DNA of 64,000 nt from Haliangium sp050303215 (GCF_050303215.1 NZ_JBNLBH010000051.1:6757-70756); one strand, 5' to 3'. Counted from the stretch's first letter, positions 10,353-25,153 are shown. Program-made: numbers and translations. Notes: generated by a model from the letters alone, not told the origin.

Positions 10353-13300
10353 CCGAGGCCGCCAGGGTCGCCTGCATCCGGCTGCACCGCGCCGGCATGC
10401 CGGTGGCCGGGAAGCGGCCCACGAACTTGGCCAGATCGGCGACCAAGCGCTCGACCCGGTCGAGCTGGGTCTGCTCCAAGGGCTGGGACTTGCTGGCCTC
10501 GACCAGCCTCGCCACCGCGGCCTCGACGATGCGCGCCACCTGGGGGAGCATCGGGAAGTAGTCGAGATCTCCGATCTCCTCGAACACGGCCAGGGCCTCG
10601 CTCACCTGCCCCTCGGCGGCGCGCGCCCAGGCCTCGAGCACCGCGAAGTAGCGCCACATCACGGTGCTCCCGGCGATGGCGGACTCGCCCCGGGCGGCCC
10701 GGATTCGCTCCAGCGCGCCCTCCCAGCGGTTGGCCATCAGGTCGCTCACCAGCACGCGATGGCACGCCGCGTACTGGCCCCCGACCAGGCCCAGCTCGCG
10801 GGCGGTGCGCTCGGCCTCTTGGAATTCGACCTGGGCCTCCTCGATCCGGTCCTGCACGAACAGCGCGTCCCCGAGGTCGATCAGGGTGTACGGGATGCGC
10901 GCGGTGAGCCCGGCCCGGCGACACACCGCCAACACCTCCCGATGGTAGTCGCCGGCGCGCTCGTACTCGCCCTGGGACAGAGCCACGATGCCGCGCAGCC
11001 GCAGACTGCGGACGCGCAGGTCCGATCGGCTCCCGGACTCGGCCAGGGCCCGCTCGGCCAGGGCCTCGGCCCGCCCCAGCGCGCCCTCGAAGATGCACAC
11101 GAAGGCCAGCCGCTGAGCCGCGCGCTGGGCCTGCTCGCCGGCCTGGGCCCCGGCCAGCGCGCGCTCGGCGTCGCGCTCGGCCTCGTCCATGCGGTTGTGG
11201 TAGCTCATCCACATCGACCGGGCGGTGTACAGGTAGCAGCGCCCCTCCGGGCAGGCTTCCTCTTCGCGCGCCGACAGGGCCTCGATCAGGCGGGTCCAGG
11301 CCGCGTCGTCGCCGCGGTTTTCGTACACGTCGGCGAGCACGTCGCCGGCGCGCATGGACTGGTCGACGTTGGGCCCGTTGACCACGGGCGTGAGCACGAC
11401 CTCGGCGCGGGCCAGATCGCCGCCGTCGAGCAGGGTCCGCCCCAGCGCGATGGCGCAGTCGCCGTAGCGGCGATCCTCGGGGGTCATGGCATCCAGCGCC
11501 TTGAGCCCCCAGCTCACCCCCAGCAAGGTGTCGCCGCCCTGGCGCTCGTACTCCTGACCGCGCAGCCACCAGGCCACCGCCTGCTCGCGCTGACCGATGG
11601 CGTCGTAGTGGTCGCCGAGCGCGCCGGCCTCGCCGTCGCCGTGCTCGTCGGTCCAGGCGGTGCGCACCTCGATGGCACGGCGGTGCAGGCGGCGGGCGCG
11701 GCGGGGGTTGAGCCCGGCCAGGACCACGCCCCGGGCCACCTCGGGCCAGAACGCGACGGTCTCGGCCCCCTCGACCTCGCACCAGCTCAAGATGCCCAGG
11801 TCGAGACACTGGTCGAGGTCGTCATCGAGCTGACGCGCCGGCACCTCGCCGTCCAGGAAGGCCTCGAGCAGGCCGACCTCGACCGCGGCGCCGAGGATGG
11901 CGATCGACTCGATCAGGGCCCGCAGCCGCTCGGGCGCGCCGCTGCGCTCGAGCTGCCGGGCCAGGGTGACCTCGAGCATGTCGTGGAGCGCGCGCGGGAT
12001 GCGCTCGCTGGAGTCCCCGGCGATGGTGCCGGACCCGCTCCCGGACCCGCTCCCGGAGCCGCTGCCCGAGCCGCTGTCGGACTGGTCGGGCTCGCTCCGG
12101 GCCGCGATCCCGGCCCGGGCCATGAGCACGGCGTAGAGCGGGTTGCCGGCGGCGCTGCGGGCGATGCGGCGGGCCTCGGTCTGGCCCGTGCCCAGGTGCA
12201 GGGCCAACGCCCGCGCCAGCACCTCTTCGTCCAGCGGGTCGAGGTGCAGGCTGCGCCGGATGCTGCCCTCGAAGCGGGCCGAGCGGTCGAGCATGCTGCG
12301 GAAGCTGTGGCTCTTGCAGCCATCGCTGAGGGTCGCGACGATCAACAGCGAGAAGGGCTCGAAGGTGCCCTGGAACAGCAGGAAGTCGAAGAACGCGGCC
12401 GCGTCGGCGCCGCCCTTGTGCAGGTCGTCCACGGCCAGCAGCACCGGCCGGCTGCGGCTGAGGCGCAGCAGGCAGCGGTGCACCAGCGCGAACAGCCGCC
12501 CCTGGGCGATGGTCTCGTCCCCCGCCGGGCGCAGGAAGGCCACCAGATCGCGGGCTTCATCGGGATCCTCGTCGCCGGCGCGGCGGAGGAAGTCCCCGAC
12601 CACGTGCTTGACCTGCAGCGCGCTCCGGCCGTTGGTGCCGAGCGCGTTGTCGAGGGCCTGGCGGAGGGCGTCGCGGGTCGAGGCGCTGGCGTGGAAGCCG
12701 GTGCGCACGGCCAGGAAGCGACCGCACTCGCTCAGGCGGGTGGCGGCCTCGTTCATGAGCGCGCTCTTGCCGATCCCGACGCAGCCGGTGAGCAGCGCGG
12801 CCCGGACCTCGCCCTGCTCGGCCGCCTCGGCCAGGGCCGAGATCTCGGCCAGCAGCGGCTCGCGCCCCACCACCGGCAGCGCGGCGTCGTCGCCCGGGCC
12901 CAGCGCGGCCTCGCCGGTCGCCCCGGCCAACAGCGCGGCCCCCTCCGACCAGCCGCTGGGCAGGTCGTCACCGTGGCGCAGCGCGGCCTCGGACTCGACC
13001 AGCGCCTGCCAGCGCTCGTCCGACACCCGGACCGGGGACTCGAAGGGCGCCAGGGCGCGGCGGGCGTCGGCCGCGAACAGGTAGCGATCGTCGGGCAGGC
13101 GGGCCAACAGGCGCATCACCACCTCGGCGAAGCCCTCGGGCAGGTGCAGGCCCGGGCGCGGCTCGAGCGCGGGCGGGTCGTCCGAAATCTTGGCCATGAG
13201 CGCGCCCAGCGAGTGCCCTGGGAAGGGCAGGCGGCCGCTCACCATCTCGTACAGCATGACCCCGATCGGGTACAGATCGAGGGCCGGGGTGTCGCGCGCC

Positions 13301-13932
13301 CGCCCCTGCATCTGCTCGGGGGCCATGTACATGGGCGTGCCCAGCACGGTGCCGGGCTGGGTCAGGTAGGTGGCGTCGGTGACGGCCTCGGCCGCGAGTC
13401 CGAAGTCGCTGATCTTGCACTCCAGACGCCCGTCCGGGCGCCGCGTCACCAGGATGTTGTCGGGCTTGATGTCACGGTGCAGGACGCCGCGGGCGTGCAT
13501 GTGGGCCAGCGCCTCGAGGACTTGGCACATCAGCGTGGCCAGCTCGCCGGGCCCCAGCTCGAGCGCGCTCAGGCACCCGAGCGCCACCCCCTCGACCAGC
13601 TCCATGGCCACGTAGTAGCCGTCGCGCTCGCGCCCGATGCGGCCGTAGGCCAGGGTGTCGACCACGTGCGGGTGCTTGACCTGGGCCGCCAGCCGGGCGC
13701 CGCGCAGCAGCCGGGGCACGCTGCGCTGGTGGCGCGGATCCGGCAGCACCACCTTGAGCGCCACCTCGGCTGGCTGCTCGATCGTGCTCGAGACGCCGCC
13801 GTCGGCGACCAGGCCGGCGCGGAATACCACCCCCATCGCACCCGCGCCGATGAGCGACTCGATGCGAAAGCGCTCGGCCACCACCGTACCAATGAGAGAG
13901 GAGACGTTGGTGCTCGATTCCATCTTGTCCAT
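10348..13932 (-). CDS. Ser/Thr protein kinase fused to an ATPase and TPR-like repeats
   Basis: 1194 residues. The N-terminal Hanks-type kinase has a glycine loop GAGAMGVVFRAG (~30), VALKVVL lysine, HRDIKPDN (~154), DFGLA and APEQ, all apparently active. A STAND/AAA_16-type ATPase follows, with Walker A GCVGIGKSALM (~387) and LLAVDDLHKGG as Walker B. A Gly-Ser linker (SDSGSGSGSG...) lies near residue 620, and the C-terminal half is helical TPR-like. This PknB-ATPase-TPR design is common in myxobacteria and suggests a signal-integrating kinase. The ATG at 13932 has GAGAA about 7 bases upstream. The downstream-facing neighbour is the Cys-rich lipoprotein, about 60 bp away, on the same strand. 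Confidence 0.85.
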   Translation of the reverse strand: MDKMESSTNVSSLIGTVVAERFRIESLIGAGAMGVVFRAGLVADGGVSSTIEQPAEVALKVVLPDPRHQRSVPRLLRGARLAAQVKHPHVVDTLAYGRIGRERDGYYVAMELVEGVALGCLSALELGPGELATLMCQVLEALAHMHARGVLHRDIKPDNILVTRRPDGRLECKISDFGLAAEAVTDATYLTQPGTVLGTPMYMAPEQMQGRARDTPALDLYPIGVMLYEMVSGRLPFPGHSLGALMAKISDDPPALEPRPGLHLPEGFAEVVMRLLARLPDDRYLFAADARRALAPFESPVRVSDERWQALVESEAALRHGDDLPSGWSEGAALLAGATGEAALGPGDDAALPVVGREPLLAEISALAEAAEQGEVRAALLTGCVGIGKSALMNEAATRLSECGRFLAVRTGFHASASTRDALRQALDNALGTNGRSALQVKHVVGDFLRRAGDEDPDEARDLVAFLRPAGDETIAQGRLFALVHRCLLRLSRSRPVLLAVDDLHKGGADAAAFFDFLLFQGTFEPFSLLIVATLSDGCKSHSFRSMLDRSARFEGSIRRSLHLDPLDEEVLARALALHLGTGQTEARRIARSAAGNPLYAVLMARAGIAARSEPDQSDSGSGSGSGSGSGSGSGTIAGDSSERIPRALHDMLEVTLARQLERSGAPERLRALIESIAILGAAVEVGLLEAFLDGEVPARQLDDDLDQCLDLGILSWCEVEGAETVAFWPEVARGVVLAGLNPRRARRLHRRAIEVRTAWTDEHGDGEAGALGDHYDAIGQREQAVAWWLRGQEYERQGGDTLLGVSWGLKALDAMTPEDRRYGDCAIALGRTLLDGGDLARAEVVLTPVVNGPNVDQSMRAGDVLADVYENRGDDAAWTRLIEALSAREEEACPEGRCYLYTARSMWMSYHNRMDEAERDAERALAGAQAGEQAQRAAQRLAFVCIFEGALGRAEALAERALAESGSRSDLRVRSLRLRGIVALSQGEYERAGDYHREVLAVCRRAGLTARIPYTLIDLGDALFVQDRIEEAQVEFQEAERTARELGLVGGQYAACHRVLVSDLMANRWEGALERIRAARGESAIAGSTVMWRYFAVLEAWARAAEGQVSEALAVFEEIGDLDYFPMLPQVARIVEAAVARLVEASKSQPLEQTQLDRVERLVADLAKFVGRFPATGMPARCSRMQATLAASA
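12031..12080 (-). repeat. Coding microsatellite for a Gly-Ser linker
   Basis: Short GGACCCGCTCCC-like units repeated about four times encode an (SG)n run in the kinase. It is a length-variable linker between the ATPase and the helical C-terminus. Confidence 0.7.
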
Positions 13933-13995
13933 GATATCGTTCTCTGGTCACTCTCGGGGCGCCCCGCTCGCCGTCCTCACACCGGGCAGGGCCCG

Positions 13996-14451
13996 TCACC
14001 GGAGCGCAGTCGCTCGATCGGGGCGCGACCGCGCCCGTTGGGAGTCTTGTGGGCCCGGAATGACCCGTTGGCAAGCGGGCGTGAACAGTCGGTTGCAGTC
14101 GTACTCGAGCTCGAGCTGGCGAAAGCACTCGCTGAGCCAGACCGAGCTGATCACGACCTCTTCGTCGCAGTTGTCGTCTTCGCGGCAGCACCCGAACATG
14201 AGCTCGTTGCGGCACTGATACTCGCGCTGGGGGTGACTCCAGGCGCAGCCGGGGCGGGCCTTGCACACCTCCATCACCACCTGATAGCAGGCCTGGCCGC
14301 GCGTCATCACCACCTCGTCGGCCCCGGCCGTGGGCGTGGGCGTGGGCGTGACCGCAGGCGTGGGCGTGGCCGCAGGCTCCTCCCTGGGGCTCGCGCACCC
14401 CGCCGCCAGGCTCGCCACCAGGACGGCCGCCGGCCACGCGGACCACGCCAT
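13996..14451 (-). CDS. Cys-rich lipoprotein of unknown function
   Basis: 151 residues. A signal peptide ends in lipobox SLAAGC. A Thr/Pro linker follows (TPTPAVTPTPTPT), then a compact domain with many cysteines (CYQVVMEVCKARPGC, CRNELMFGCCREDDNCDEE, CFRQ, CNRLFTPAC), probably disulphide-bonded outside the inner membrane. Not a family I recognise. It starts directly after, or overlapping, the end of the propeller-AAA gene; a GTG at 14460 would overlap that stop. The two genes are probably cotranscribed. An extracytoplasmic sensor or partner of the adjacent kinase/ATPase is speculation. Confidence 0.7.
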   Translation of the reverse strand: MAWSAWPAAVLVASLAAGCASPREEPAATPTPAVTPTPTPTAGADEVVMTRGQACYQVVMEVCKARPGCAWSHPQREYQCRNELMFGCCREDDNCDEEVVISSVWLSECFRQLELEYDCNRLFTPACQRVIPGPQDSQRARSRPDRATALR

Positions 14452-14456
14452 GACGC

Positions 14457-17810
<3,354 letters not shown>

Positions 17811-17868
17811 GTCGAGGCCTAGACTACCCCGTCCGACACGGTTCGCAAACCGCCGTTCACGGCGACCT

Positions 17869-17914
17869 CGGTCGCTCCCGCCGTCGCGGTCGCTCCCCGG
17901 TCGCGGTCGCTCCC
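17869..17914. repeat. Three CGGTCGCTCCC direct repeats in the leader of the histidine kinase
   Basis: Copies start at about 17869, 17887 and 17904 (17-18 bp apart) in the gap between the divergent propeller-AAA and histidine kinase genes. They could be binding sites or simple low-complexity DNA. Confidence 0.5.
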
Positions 17915-17956
17915 CCAGGCACCGCCGCTGCCGCCGCGCCGACCGCGGCTGCCTCG

Positions 17957-19471
<1,515 letters not shown>

Positions 19472-19565
19472 GCGCGGGCCTCGGCACGGCCCCGGCAAAC
19501 GACCGCTGACGCCCGGCAGACGCGGCCGTGCGCAGCCTCCTGGGCCGAGCTGTGGTACACATTCG

Positions 19566-21524
19566 ATGAGGACCAACGTGACCGATTCCACCACCGCACC
19601 ACCGCATGTCAGCGCGTTCAGCGCCCGCTGCCGGGCCGGGCTCGAGCGCGCCCAAGCCCTGCTCCCCACCATCACCGAGGCCACCGGCCCGCGCACGGTG
19701 GCCAACACCCTGGAGCCGTACAACGAGCTGCTGATGCACCTCGAACGCTCCGCGGGGGAGGCCGGGCTGATGTCGGCCGTGCACCCGGACGAGGCCATCC
19801 GCGACGCCGCCCGGGGCGCAGAGCAGGCAGTGGACGCGTTCATGTCCAAGCTGCGCCTCGACCGCGGGCTGTACGAGGCCTTCGCCGCCCTGGACACCGC
19901 CGACATGGACGCCGAGAGCCGGCGCCTGGTCGAGCACACGCTGCGCGACTTCCACCGCGCCGGGGTGGACCGCGACGACGACACCCGCGCCCGCCTGGAG
20001 CAGATCGACGAGGAGCTCACCCGGCTCGGGCAGTCGTTTCAAAAGAACATCATCGACGATGTCCGCCATATCATGGTCGATCGGGAGGCCCTGAGCGGAC
20101 TGCCCCAAGACTTCATCTCGGCGCGCACCAAGGCCGACGGCGACAGCAGCGCTGACGACGTCCGCATCAGCACTGACTACCCCGACTACATGCCGTTCAT
20201 GTCGTACGCCGACCGGCATGACCTGCGCAAGGAGCTGTACATCGCGTTCAAGGCCCGCGGGGGCCAGGACAACGAGGACATCCTGCGCCAGATCCTGACC
20301 TTGCGGGCCGAGAAGGCCGCGCTGCTGGGCTACGCCAACTGGGCCGACTACGCCACCGAGGACAAGATGATGAAGAGCGGCGCCAACGCCCGCGCCTTCA
20401 TCGAGCGAGTGGCCGGTGTCGCCGCCAAGCGGGCCGAGCGCGACTACCACGAGCTGCTCGACCGCAAGCGGCAAGATCACCCGGACGCCGACGAGGTGGC
20501 AGACTACGAGAAGACCTATTACGAGAACAAGGTCAAGGCCGAGCGCTACGCCTTCGATCCGCAGTCGGTCCGGCCCTACTTTCCGTACCGCCAGGTCGAG
20601 CGCGGCCTGCTCGACATCACCGCGCGCATCTATGACATCAGCTACGAGGCGGTCGCGGACGCCGAGGTCTGGCACCCGGACGTGAAGGTGTTCGACGTGG
20701 TCCGGGCGGGCGCGCGCCTGGGTCGCATCTACCTCGACATGCACCCGCGCGAGGGCAAGTACAAGCACGCGGCGCAGTTCCCGTACCGCAGCGGCATCGC
20801 CGACGCCCAGGTCCCGGAGGGGGTGCTGGTGTGCAACTTCGCCAAGCCGGGCGATGCCGGCGAGCCGGCGCTGATGGAGCACAGCGACGTGGTCACCATG
20901 TTCCACGAGTTTGGGCACCTGATGCACCACGTGCTCGGCGGGCAGAAGCGCTGGCTGCCGCAGAGCGGGGTGGCCACGGAGTGGGACTTCGTCGAGGCGC
21001 CGTCGCAGATGTTCGAGGAGTGGGCCTGGCAGCACGAGACCCTGCGCAGCTTCGCGAAGCACTACGACAGCGGCGAGGAGATCCCGGCCGAGATGGTCGA
21101 TCGCATGCGCGCGGCCGACAAGTTCGGCCTGGGCGTGGCCACGGTGCAGCAGATGTTCTACGCGGCCATCTCGCTGGCCTTCCACACCACCGACCCGGCC
21201 GAGCTCGACATGCACGACACCGTGCGCCGGCTGCAGGCCCAGTACACGCCGTTCCGGTTCGTGGACGGGACCCGCTTCCACGCCAACTTCGGACACCTGC
21301 ACGGGTACTCGGCGTTGTACTACACGTATATGTGGTCGCTCGTGATCGCCAAGGATCTGCTCACGCCGTTCCACGAACACGGGCTGATGGACACCGAGTG
21401 GACCCACCGCTACCGCGACCGCATCCTGGCCCCCGGCGGCAGCAAGGACGCCAGCGCGCTGGTGCACGACTTCCTCGGCCGCGAGTTCTCGTTCGAGGCC
21501 TTCGAGTCGTACCTGGCCGGCTGA
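19566..21524 (+). CDS. M3-family zinc oligopeptidase (thimet/oligopeptidase A type)
   Basis: 652 residues, close to the usual ~650-700. The zinc motif HEFGHLMHH (HExxH, ~446) is followed by the third-ligand region WDFVEAPSQMFEEW, diagnostic for M3 metallopeptidases. The C-terminal HGYSALYYTYMWS is the substrate-binding Tyr-rich loop of the family. There is no signal peptide, so it is probably a cytoplasmic enzyme degrading short peptides. The gene stands alone, followed by two stem-loops. Confidence 0.92.
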   Translation: MRTNVTDSTTAPPHVSAFSARCRAGLERAQALLPTITEATGPRTVANTLEPYNELLMHLERSAGEAGLMSAVHPDEAIRDAARGAEQAVDAFMSKLRLDRGLYEAFAALDTADMDAESRRLVEHTLRDFHRAGVDRDDDTRARLEQIDEELTRLGQSFQKNIIDDVRHIMVDREALSGLPQDFISARTKADGDSSADDVRISTDYPDYMPFMSYADRHDLRKELYIAFKARGGQDNEDILRQILTLRAEKAALLGYANWADYATEDKMMKSGANARAFIERVAGVAAKRAERDYHELLDRKRQDHPDADEVADYEKTYYENKVKAERYAFDPQSVRPYFPYRQVERGLLDITARIYDISYEAVADAEVWHPDVKVFDVVRAGARLGRIYLDMHPREGKYKHAAQFPYRSGIADAQVPEGVLVCNFAKPGDAGEPALMEHSDVVTMFHEFGHLMHHVLGGQKRWLPQSGVATEWDFVEAPSQMFEEWAWQHETLRSFAKHYDSGEEIPAEMVDRMRAADKFGLGVATVQQMFYAAISLAFHTTDPAELDMHDTVRRLQAQYTPFRFVDGTRFHANFGHLHGYSALYYTYMWSLVIAKDLLTPFHEHGLMDTEWTHRYRDRILAPGGSKDASALVHDFLGREFSFEAFESYLAG

Positions 21525-21924
21525 GCCGCCTCGGGATCGCGTGCAGCGTTACGTGCACTTGGGCTGTGCCCAAGTGCCAAGGCGTCGCCGTAGGCGACGG
21601 CCGGCCGGCCCGGCCAAGCCCACGGCCCTACCGGCGAACGACTGCGTCTGGACGCCTCTCATGGCCTCCACGCCGTGGCTCTCGCCCAGTCGGCTGCCGG
21701 CGTCCATCTTGTCTCGACACGCCCTTGGCGTCCGACCGTCCAGATGCTCTCTCCCGTCACTGCTTCATCTGGGCAACTGTCCGATCTGGATTGGTCGGAG
21801 CAGGGCGCGACGTCGCCTTCGGGCCCGTGGACTCGTCCGGGCCTCTGCGTTCTCGGGTTGGCTCAGGTGGTCGGCGGTCTGTGTGGGCCTGGTTCCAGGC
21901 CCGGGCCCGACGTCCCCCATGAAC
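21525..21924. other. Gene-poor spacer after the M3 peptidase
   Basis: 400 bp. The first 75 bases hold two adjacent perfect stem-loops (listed separately). The remaining ~325 bp contain only frames without recognisable homology or start signals. Confidence 0.5.
21555..21599 (+). terminator. Two consecutive stem-loops downstream of the M3 peptidase
   Basis: Arms GCACTTGGGC / GCCCAAGTGC with loop TGT (21555-21577), then CGTCGCC / GGCGACG with loop GTA (21583-21599). They sit about 30 bp after the stop and are probably transcription-terminating or RNA-stabilising; no U-tract. Confidence 0.55.
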
Positions 21925-22293
21925 TCAACCGCCAATCCGCAAGCGGCACTCTCCAAACGTGTTCTGTGGGTTCCGAGCCACGAAGCTATCGCGTCTGCTG
22001 GTGCACTCTTGCTCAGACTCCCAACAACGCTCCAGACGGTCATCCACGATGAAGCAGTACGCTTTCGGCATCGTGTGGCAGGGGTTCTCGCTGGTGCCTC
22101 CGCCGACAATGTACTCGTCCCGATTCAGCTCGCATTCGGATTGAGTTCTGAAACACTGAGCCACGGAATACCGGTCTTTGCTCGCCTGAAGGCACCAGAA
22201 CCCGCCGGCACGCCCCCCGCTCTGCACGCCCGAGCATGAGAGCGTCACGGTGGTCACGACGGTAACGAACGCCAATAGAAAGATCGGTTTCAT
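21925..22293 (-). CDS. Small Cys-rich lipoprotein, unknown
   Basis: 122 residues. The signal peptide ends in TVTLSCSG (lipobox LSCS). The mature part has two similar Cys-containing halves: FWCLQASKDRYSVAQCFRTQSEC and YCFIVDDRLERCWESEQEC, about 40 residues apart, suggesting an internal duplication with disulphides. The ATG overlaps the upstream gene's stop (ATGA), so the two proteins are translationally coupled. The family is unknown to me. Confidence 0.7.
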   Translation of the reverse strand: MKPIFLLAFVTVVTTVTLSCSGVQSGGRAGGFWCLQASKDRYSVAQCFRTQSECELNRDEYIVGGGTSENPCHTMPKAYCFIVDDRLERCWESEQECTSRRDSFVARNPQNTFGECRLRIGG

Positions 22294-23630
22294 TGGTCCT
22301 GGATCTGCACCCATCTCAAGGACAGATACGTTTGGGGTGGGTCTTGCGCCCCGGCGGGGGCAAGAGGATCGATGACTTGGCTCGGGATCTCGATCTCGAG
22401 ATCGAGCGTCTCCACCCCTTTGGGGATGACGATCTGCCTCGTCGCCTCCGGCGTGGTCTCGCTCCGCCGCGGGGTGTGGGCCTTGACGCTGATGTTGATC
22501 GGGGTCTGGTCGGCCCGCGGGGGCACGATCACGATGTTCTCGATGCTACCCGGCGCTGCCACTCGCTGCCGAACCGCGCGCGCATGGTCGCGTGGACGCG
22601 CGTCCGATCCCACCGCAGCCGCAGATATGCCTCCAGCCTCCTCACCACCTCGGTCCCACTCACGGGCGCCTCGATCATGTGCAGCGCCCCCGACAGACGC
22701 CGCGCCTCCAGCAGGTGCCGCGCCTCCAGCGCCTCTCCCGTGTTCCGTGGAGTGGCCAGAGCCGGCGACTGCCACTCCAGGCTCCGACGACTCGCTCGAC
22801 GACTTGCTCGTCCTGGGCGCGGCCGGGCCTGCCTCGGTATCACTCCGCTCGATCTCGACTCGCTCGGCACCCTCGGGCACCTCAGCGCCTCTTGGCCACT
22901 CGACCTCCACTGGCAACTCCGACTCGACCTCCACCGGCTCGATCACGGCGATCTCGTCCAACCCGATGCGCTCGTTCGCCGCCGCGGCATCGTAGTGCGA
23001 GCGAATCGCGATGTGGGCCGACAGCAGCAACACGATCGTCACCAGGGCCCCCACCGCCAGTTGCCAGCGCCGAACCCGCTGCGGGCCGACGTAGATCTGC
23101 ATGCCGTCGAGTACGCCCGCACCTTCCCGGTCGTCGTCCACTTCGGATGCCAGCGCAGACGTCACCCGTACCACCCCGCCGGCACCGCCGCCGCCATCCT
23201 CGCCGCCATCCTCGCCGCCATCCTCGCCATTGGCGTCCGCCGGACGAGGTGCCACCCACGCGGGCCCCTCACCGAGAAATTCGGACAGGCTCCGGACCGA
23301 CATCTCCATGGCCGGCACGTCCCTGTCCGACAGCGGCAGCTTGTCCATGATCGTCGTGGCCAAGCTCTGAGCGTCCCGGGTCGCCGCGGCGATCGCCCCG
23401 AGCGCCTCCACGAATGCCTGCCACTCGGCCGTGACCAGACACTGGTCGGCGGGGGTCTGGGTCTCGTACATGGTCCGAAGCTGCTCGAACTCGATCTCGG
23501 GACCTCGCTGGAGGCTCATCCCGTCCGGGTCTGCTTCGTCTACGCCCGCCGGCCCCATGTATAACGTAGGGAACTCCGAGACCAGCACTTCGAGCCGGGT
23601 CACGAACTCCCGTCGTCTGACTGACTTCAT
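22290..23630 (-). CDS. Single-pass membrane protein with low-complexity periplasmic region, unknown
   Basis: 446 residues. The N-terminal ~170 are soluble and helical (RREFVTRLEVLVSEFPTLY), followed by an Asp/Gly-rich run (NGEDGGEDGGEDGGGG). One membrane helix (WQLAVGALVTIVLLLSAHIAI, near residue 215), an acidic and Gly/Ala-rich spacer, and a C-terminal segment of short beta-strands (SIENIVIVPPRADQTPINISVKA) complete it. The layout, a cytoplasmic sensor-like domain then TM then periplasmic tail, resembles anti-sigma-like or scaffold proteins, but no motif proves this. The ATG at 23630 has GGAG 7 bases upstream. It is coupled by ATGA to the downstream lipoprotein gene. Confidence 0.65.
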   Translation of the reverse strand: MKSVRRREFVTRLEVLVSEFPTLYMGPAGVDEADPDGMSLQRGPEIEFEQLRTMYETQTPADQCLVTAEWQAFVEALGAIAAATRDAQSLATTIMDKLPLSDRDVPAMEMSVRSLSEFLGEGPAWVAPRPADANGEDGGEDGGEDGGGGAGGVVRVTSALASEVDDDREGAGVLDGMQIYVGPQRVRRWQLAVGALVTIVLLLSAHIAIRSHYDAAAANERIGLDEIAVIEPVEVESELPVEVEWPRGAEVPEGAERVEIERSDTEAGPAAPRTSKSSSESSEPGVAVAGSGHSTEHGRGAGGAAPAGGAASVGGAAHDRGAREWDRGGEEAGGISAAAVGSDARPRDHARAVRQRVAAPGSIENIVIVPPRADQTPINISVKAHTPRRSETTPEATRQIVIPKGVETLDLEIEIPSQVIDPLAPAGAQDPPQTYLSLRWVQIQDQ

Positions 23631-23931
23631 CTTGTGGCTCCGCCTCCCGCCATAGGAGGCACGGACGTCCGAGGACAGGTTACTCCAGCCCGGACAGGCG
23701 CAGCCTACCTCCGCCGGGGCCACCGGCGCAAGTACGGATCGCCAAACCCGGCCGGCCAGGTGTCGAAAGTTTCACACACCGGGCTGGGATCGGGCTGCTC
23801 ATGGCTGCCGCTGAGCCCGGAACACGCCCGCCGGCGGTGCCGGGCCGCATGTTCATCTCCGGGCATGGTCGCGCGCCAAGGACCGCGCACCCCGCCGGCT
23901 CACGACGGCCTGGCCCGCGCCGCGGAGCCGC
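23631..23931. other. Spacer with a stem-loop that may cover a ribosome binding site
   Basis: 301 bp between two minus-strand unknown genes. On the minus strand GCCTCC (23655-23660) can pair with GGAGGC (23642-23647), which is part of the Shine-Dalgarno region of the 23630 gene. Nothing else is recognised. Confidence 0.45.
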
Positions 23932-24762
23932 TCAGGCGCCGGCCGCGACCGGCTCGCGGCTGGCCGGCGGCTCGTGCCCGCGCGCCGACCTACCCGCCGA
24001 GCCGCCGACGTTGCCGTCGTCGCCGTCGTCTCCGTCGTCTGGCAGTTCGACATCGACCTCGCCGCCGGCCCGACGTTGCGTTGGTCGCACCCGGTTGGCC
24101 AGCTCCTCGTCGCCGGCCATACGCAGATAGTGCTCCAAGAACACGGCCACGCTCACCAGCACCTGTCGAAACCGCGCCTCCGATTCCCGGCGCGCGATGC
24201 GCGCGGCTTCGGTCTCGCGCGCCTCCCGCGCCACCGTGTCCAGCGCCTCCCGATAGCGCGTCAACGCCGCGCTCAACGTCGCGCCCAGAGCCGCGGTGTC
24301 GATCGTGTCCCCCAGCGGGCTCTGGGCCGTGCGCGGCTGCTGCGTCAGCAGGACCACCACGTCACCGGCATAGCGCCCCAGCGCTTCGAAGCCCGTCGGG
24401 CTGCGCTCGTTTAGCCGGTACAGTTGCAGACCCTCCTGCCCCAGGCCTTCTCGGACGCGGGACCGAATTGCCACCAAGAGCCCGGTCATGTCTACGAGTT
24501 CCCGGTCGCGCGCGGCCCGTGCCTCGATGTCGTCGGCCATGTCCTTGGCCACCGCGGTTTCGTCCTGTTCGAACCGCGCGGCCGTGCGCTCCAAGAAATC
24601 GCACCAGTCCAATATCTCGGCTCGGGTCCGCTCCGGCTCGATCACGTCCGGCCCCAGCCGAACCTGGATGTTGGTGACGATGGAATCAGCGTGCAGCCGC
24701 CCAGCCGCTGTCACGGCCCGGGCGTACTTGAGCTGAAACGCCGTGTTTCGACTCACTGGCAT
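23932..24762 (-). CDS. Helical protein of unknown function
   Basis: 276 residues. No signal peptide or membrane segment. Predicted largely alpha-helical (FQLKYARAVTAAGRLHADSIV; RYREALDTVAREARETEAARIARRE), with an acidic, Asp/Gly-rich low-complexity C-terminus (DDGDDGDDG). No family is recognised. Start ATG at 24762 (MPVSRNTAF); the open frame continues upstream into the leader, but residues before this Met look non-coding. Same orientation as the 23630 gene, 301 bp upstream of it. Confidence 0.6.
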   Translation of the reverse strand: MPVSRNTAFQLKYARAVTAAGRLHADSIVTNIQVRLGPDVIEPERTRAEILDWCDFLERTAARFEQDETAVAKDMADDIEARAARDRELVDMTGLLVAIRSRVREGLGQEGLQLYRLNERSPTGFEALGRYAGDVVVLLTQQPRTAQSPLGDTIDTAALGATLSAALTRYREALDTVAREARETEAARIARRESEARFRQVLVSVAVFLEHYLRMAGDEELANRVRPTQRRAGGEVDVELPDDGDDGDDGNVGGSAGRSARGHEPPASREPVAAGA

Positions 24763-24980
24763 TCTCTGCCCCCTCTCGTACTTCGTGTTCTCGTTACCAC
24801 CGCGGTCGCACTCTGACCGCACCGCCCGTACTGGTATCACGCATCCTTCCATGCGCAAGCCACCGCACACGAATATCACTCCAAGTTCCCTGCCACGCTC
24901 TCCGCGCGAGCCCGTAAAGGCTTGACTTACAAGCATTTTCTTCGCCCGGCCGAAATCCGTGTCAGGTCTCTTTTTTTCTT

Positions 24981-25148
24981 CGCCGACACCGCCCGGAACG
25001 CTTCCAGCCCCACCACATACATCGCCGACACTGCCTGAAGCACTTCCGGGCCCACCGCACACTTCGCCGACACCGCCCGAAACAGTTCCAGCCCTTCTGT
25101 GCGCTTCGCCGACAGCGCCCGAAACAGACCCGGCCCCGCGATGCAATG
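24981..25148. repeat. 42-bp tandem array, block A (4 units)
   Basis: Units begin with CGCCGACA at 24981, 25023, 25065 and 25107, exactly 42 bp apart. On the minus strand they read as 14-residue repeats of the form LFRAVSAKCAVGPE. Confidence 0.85.
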
Positions 25149-25153
25149 GTCGC

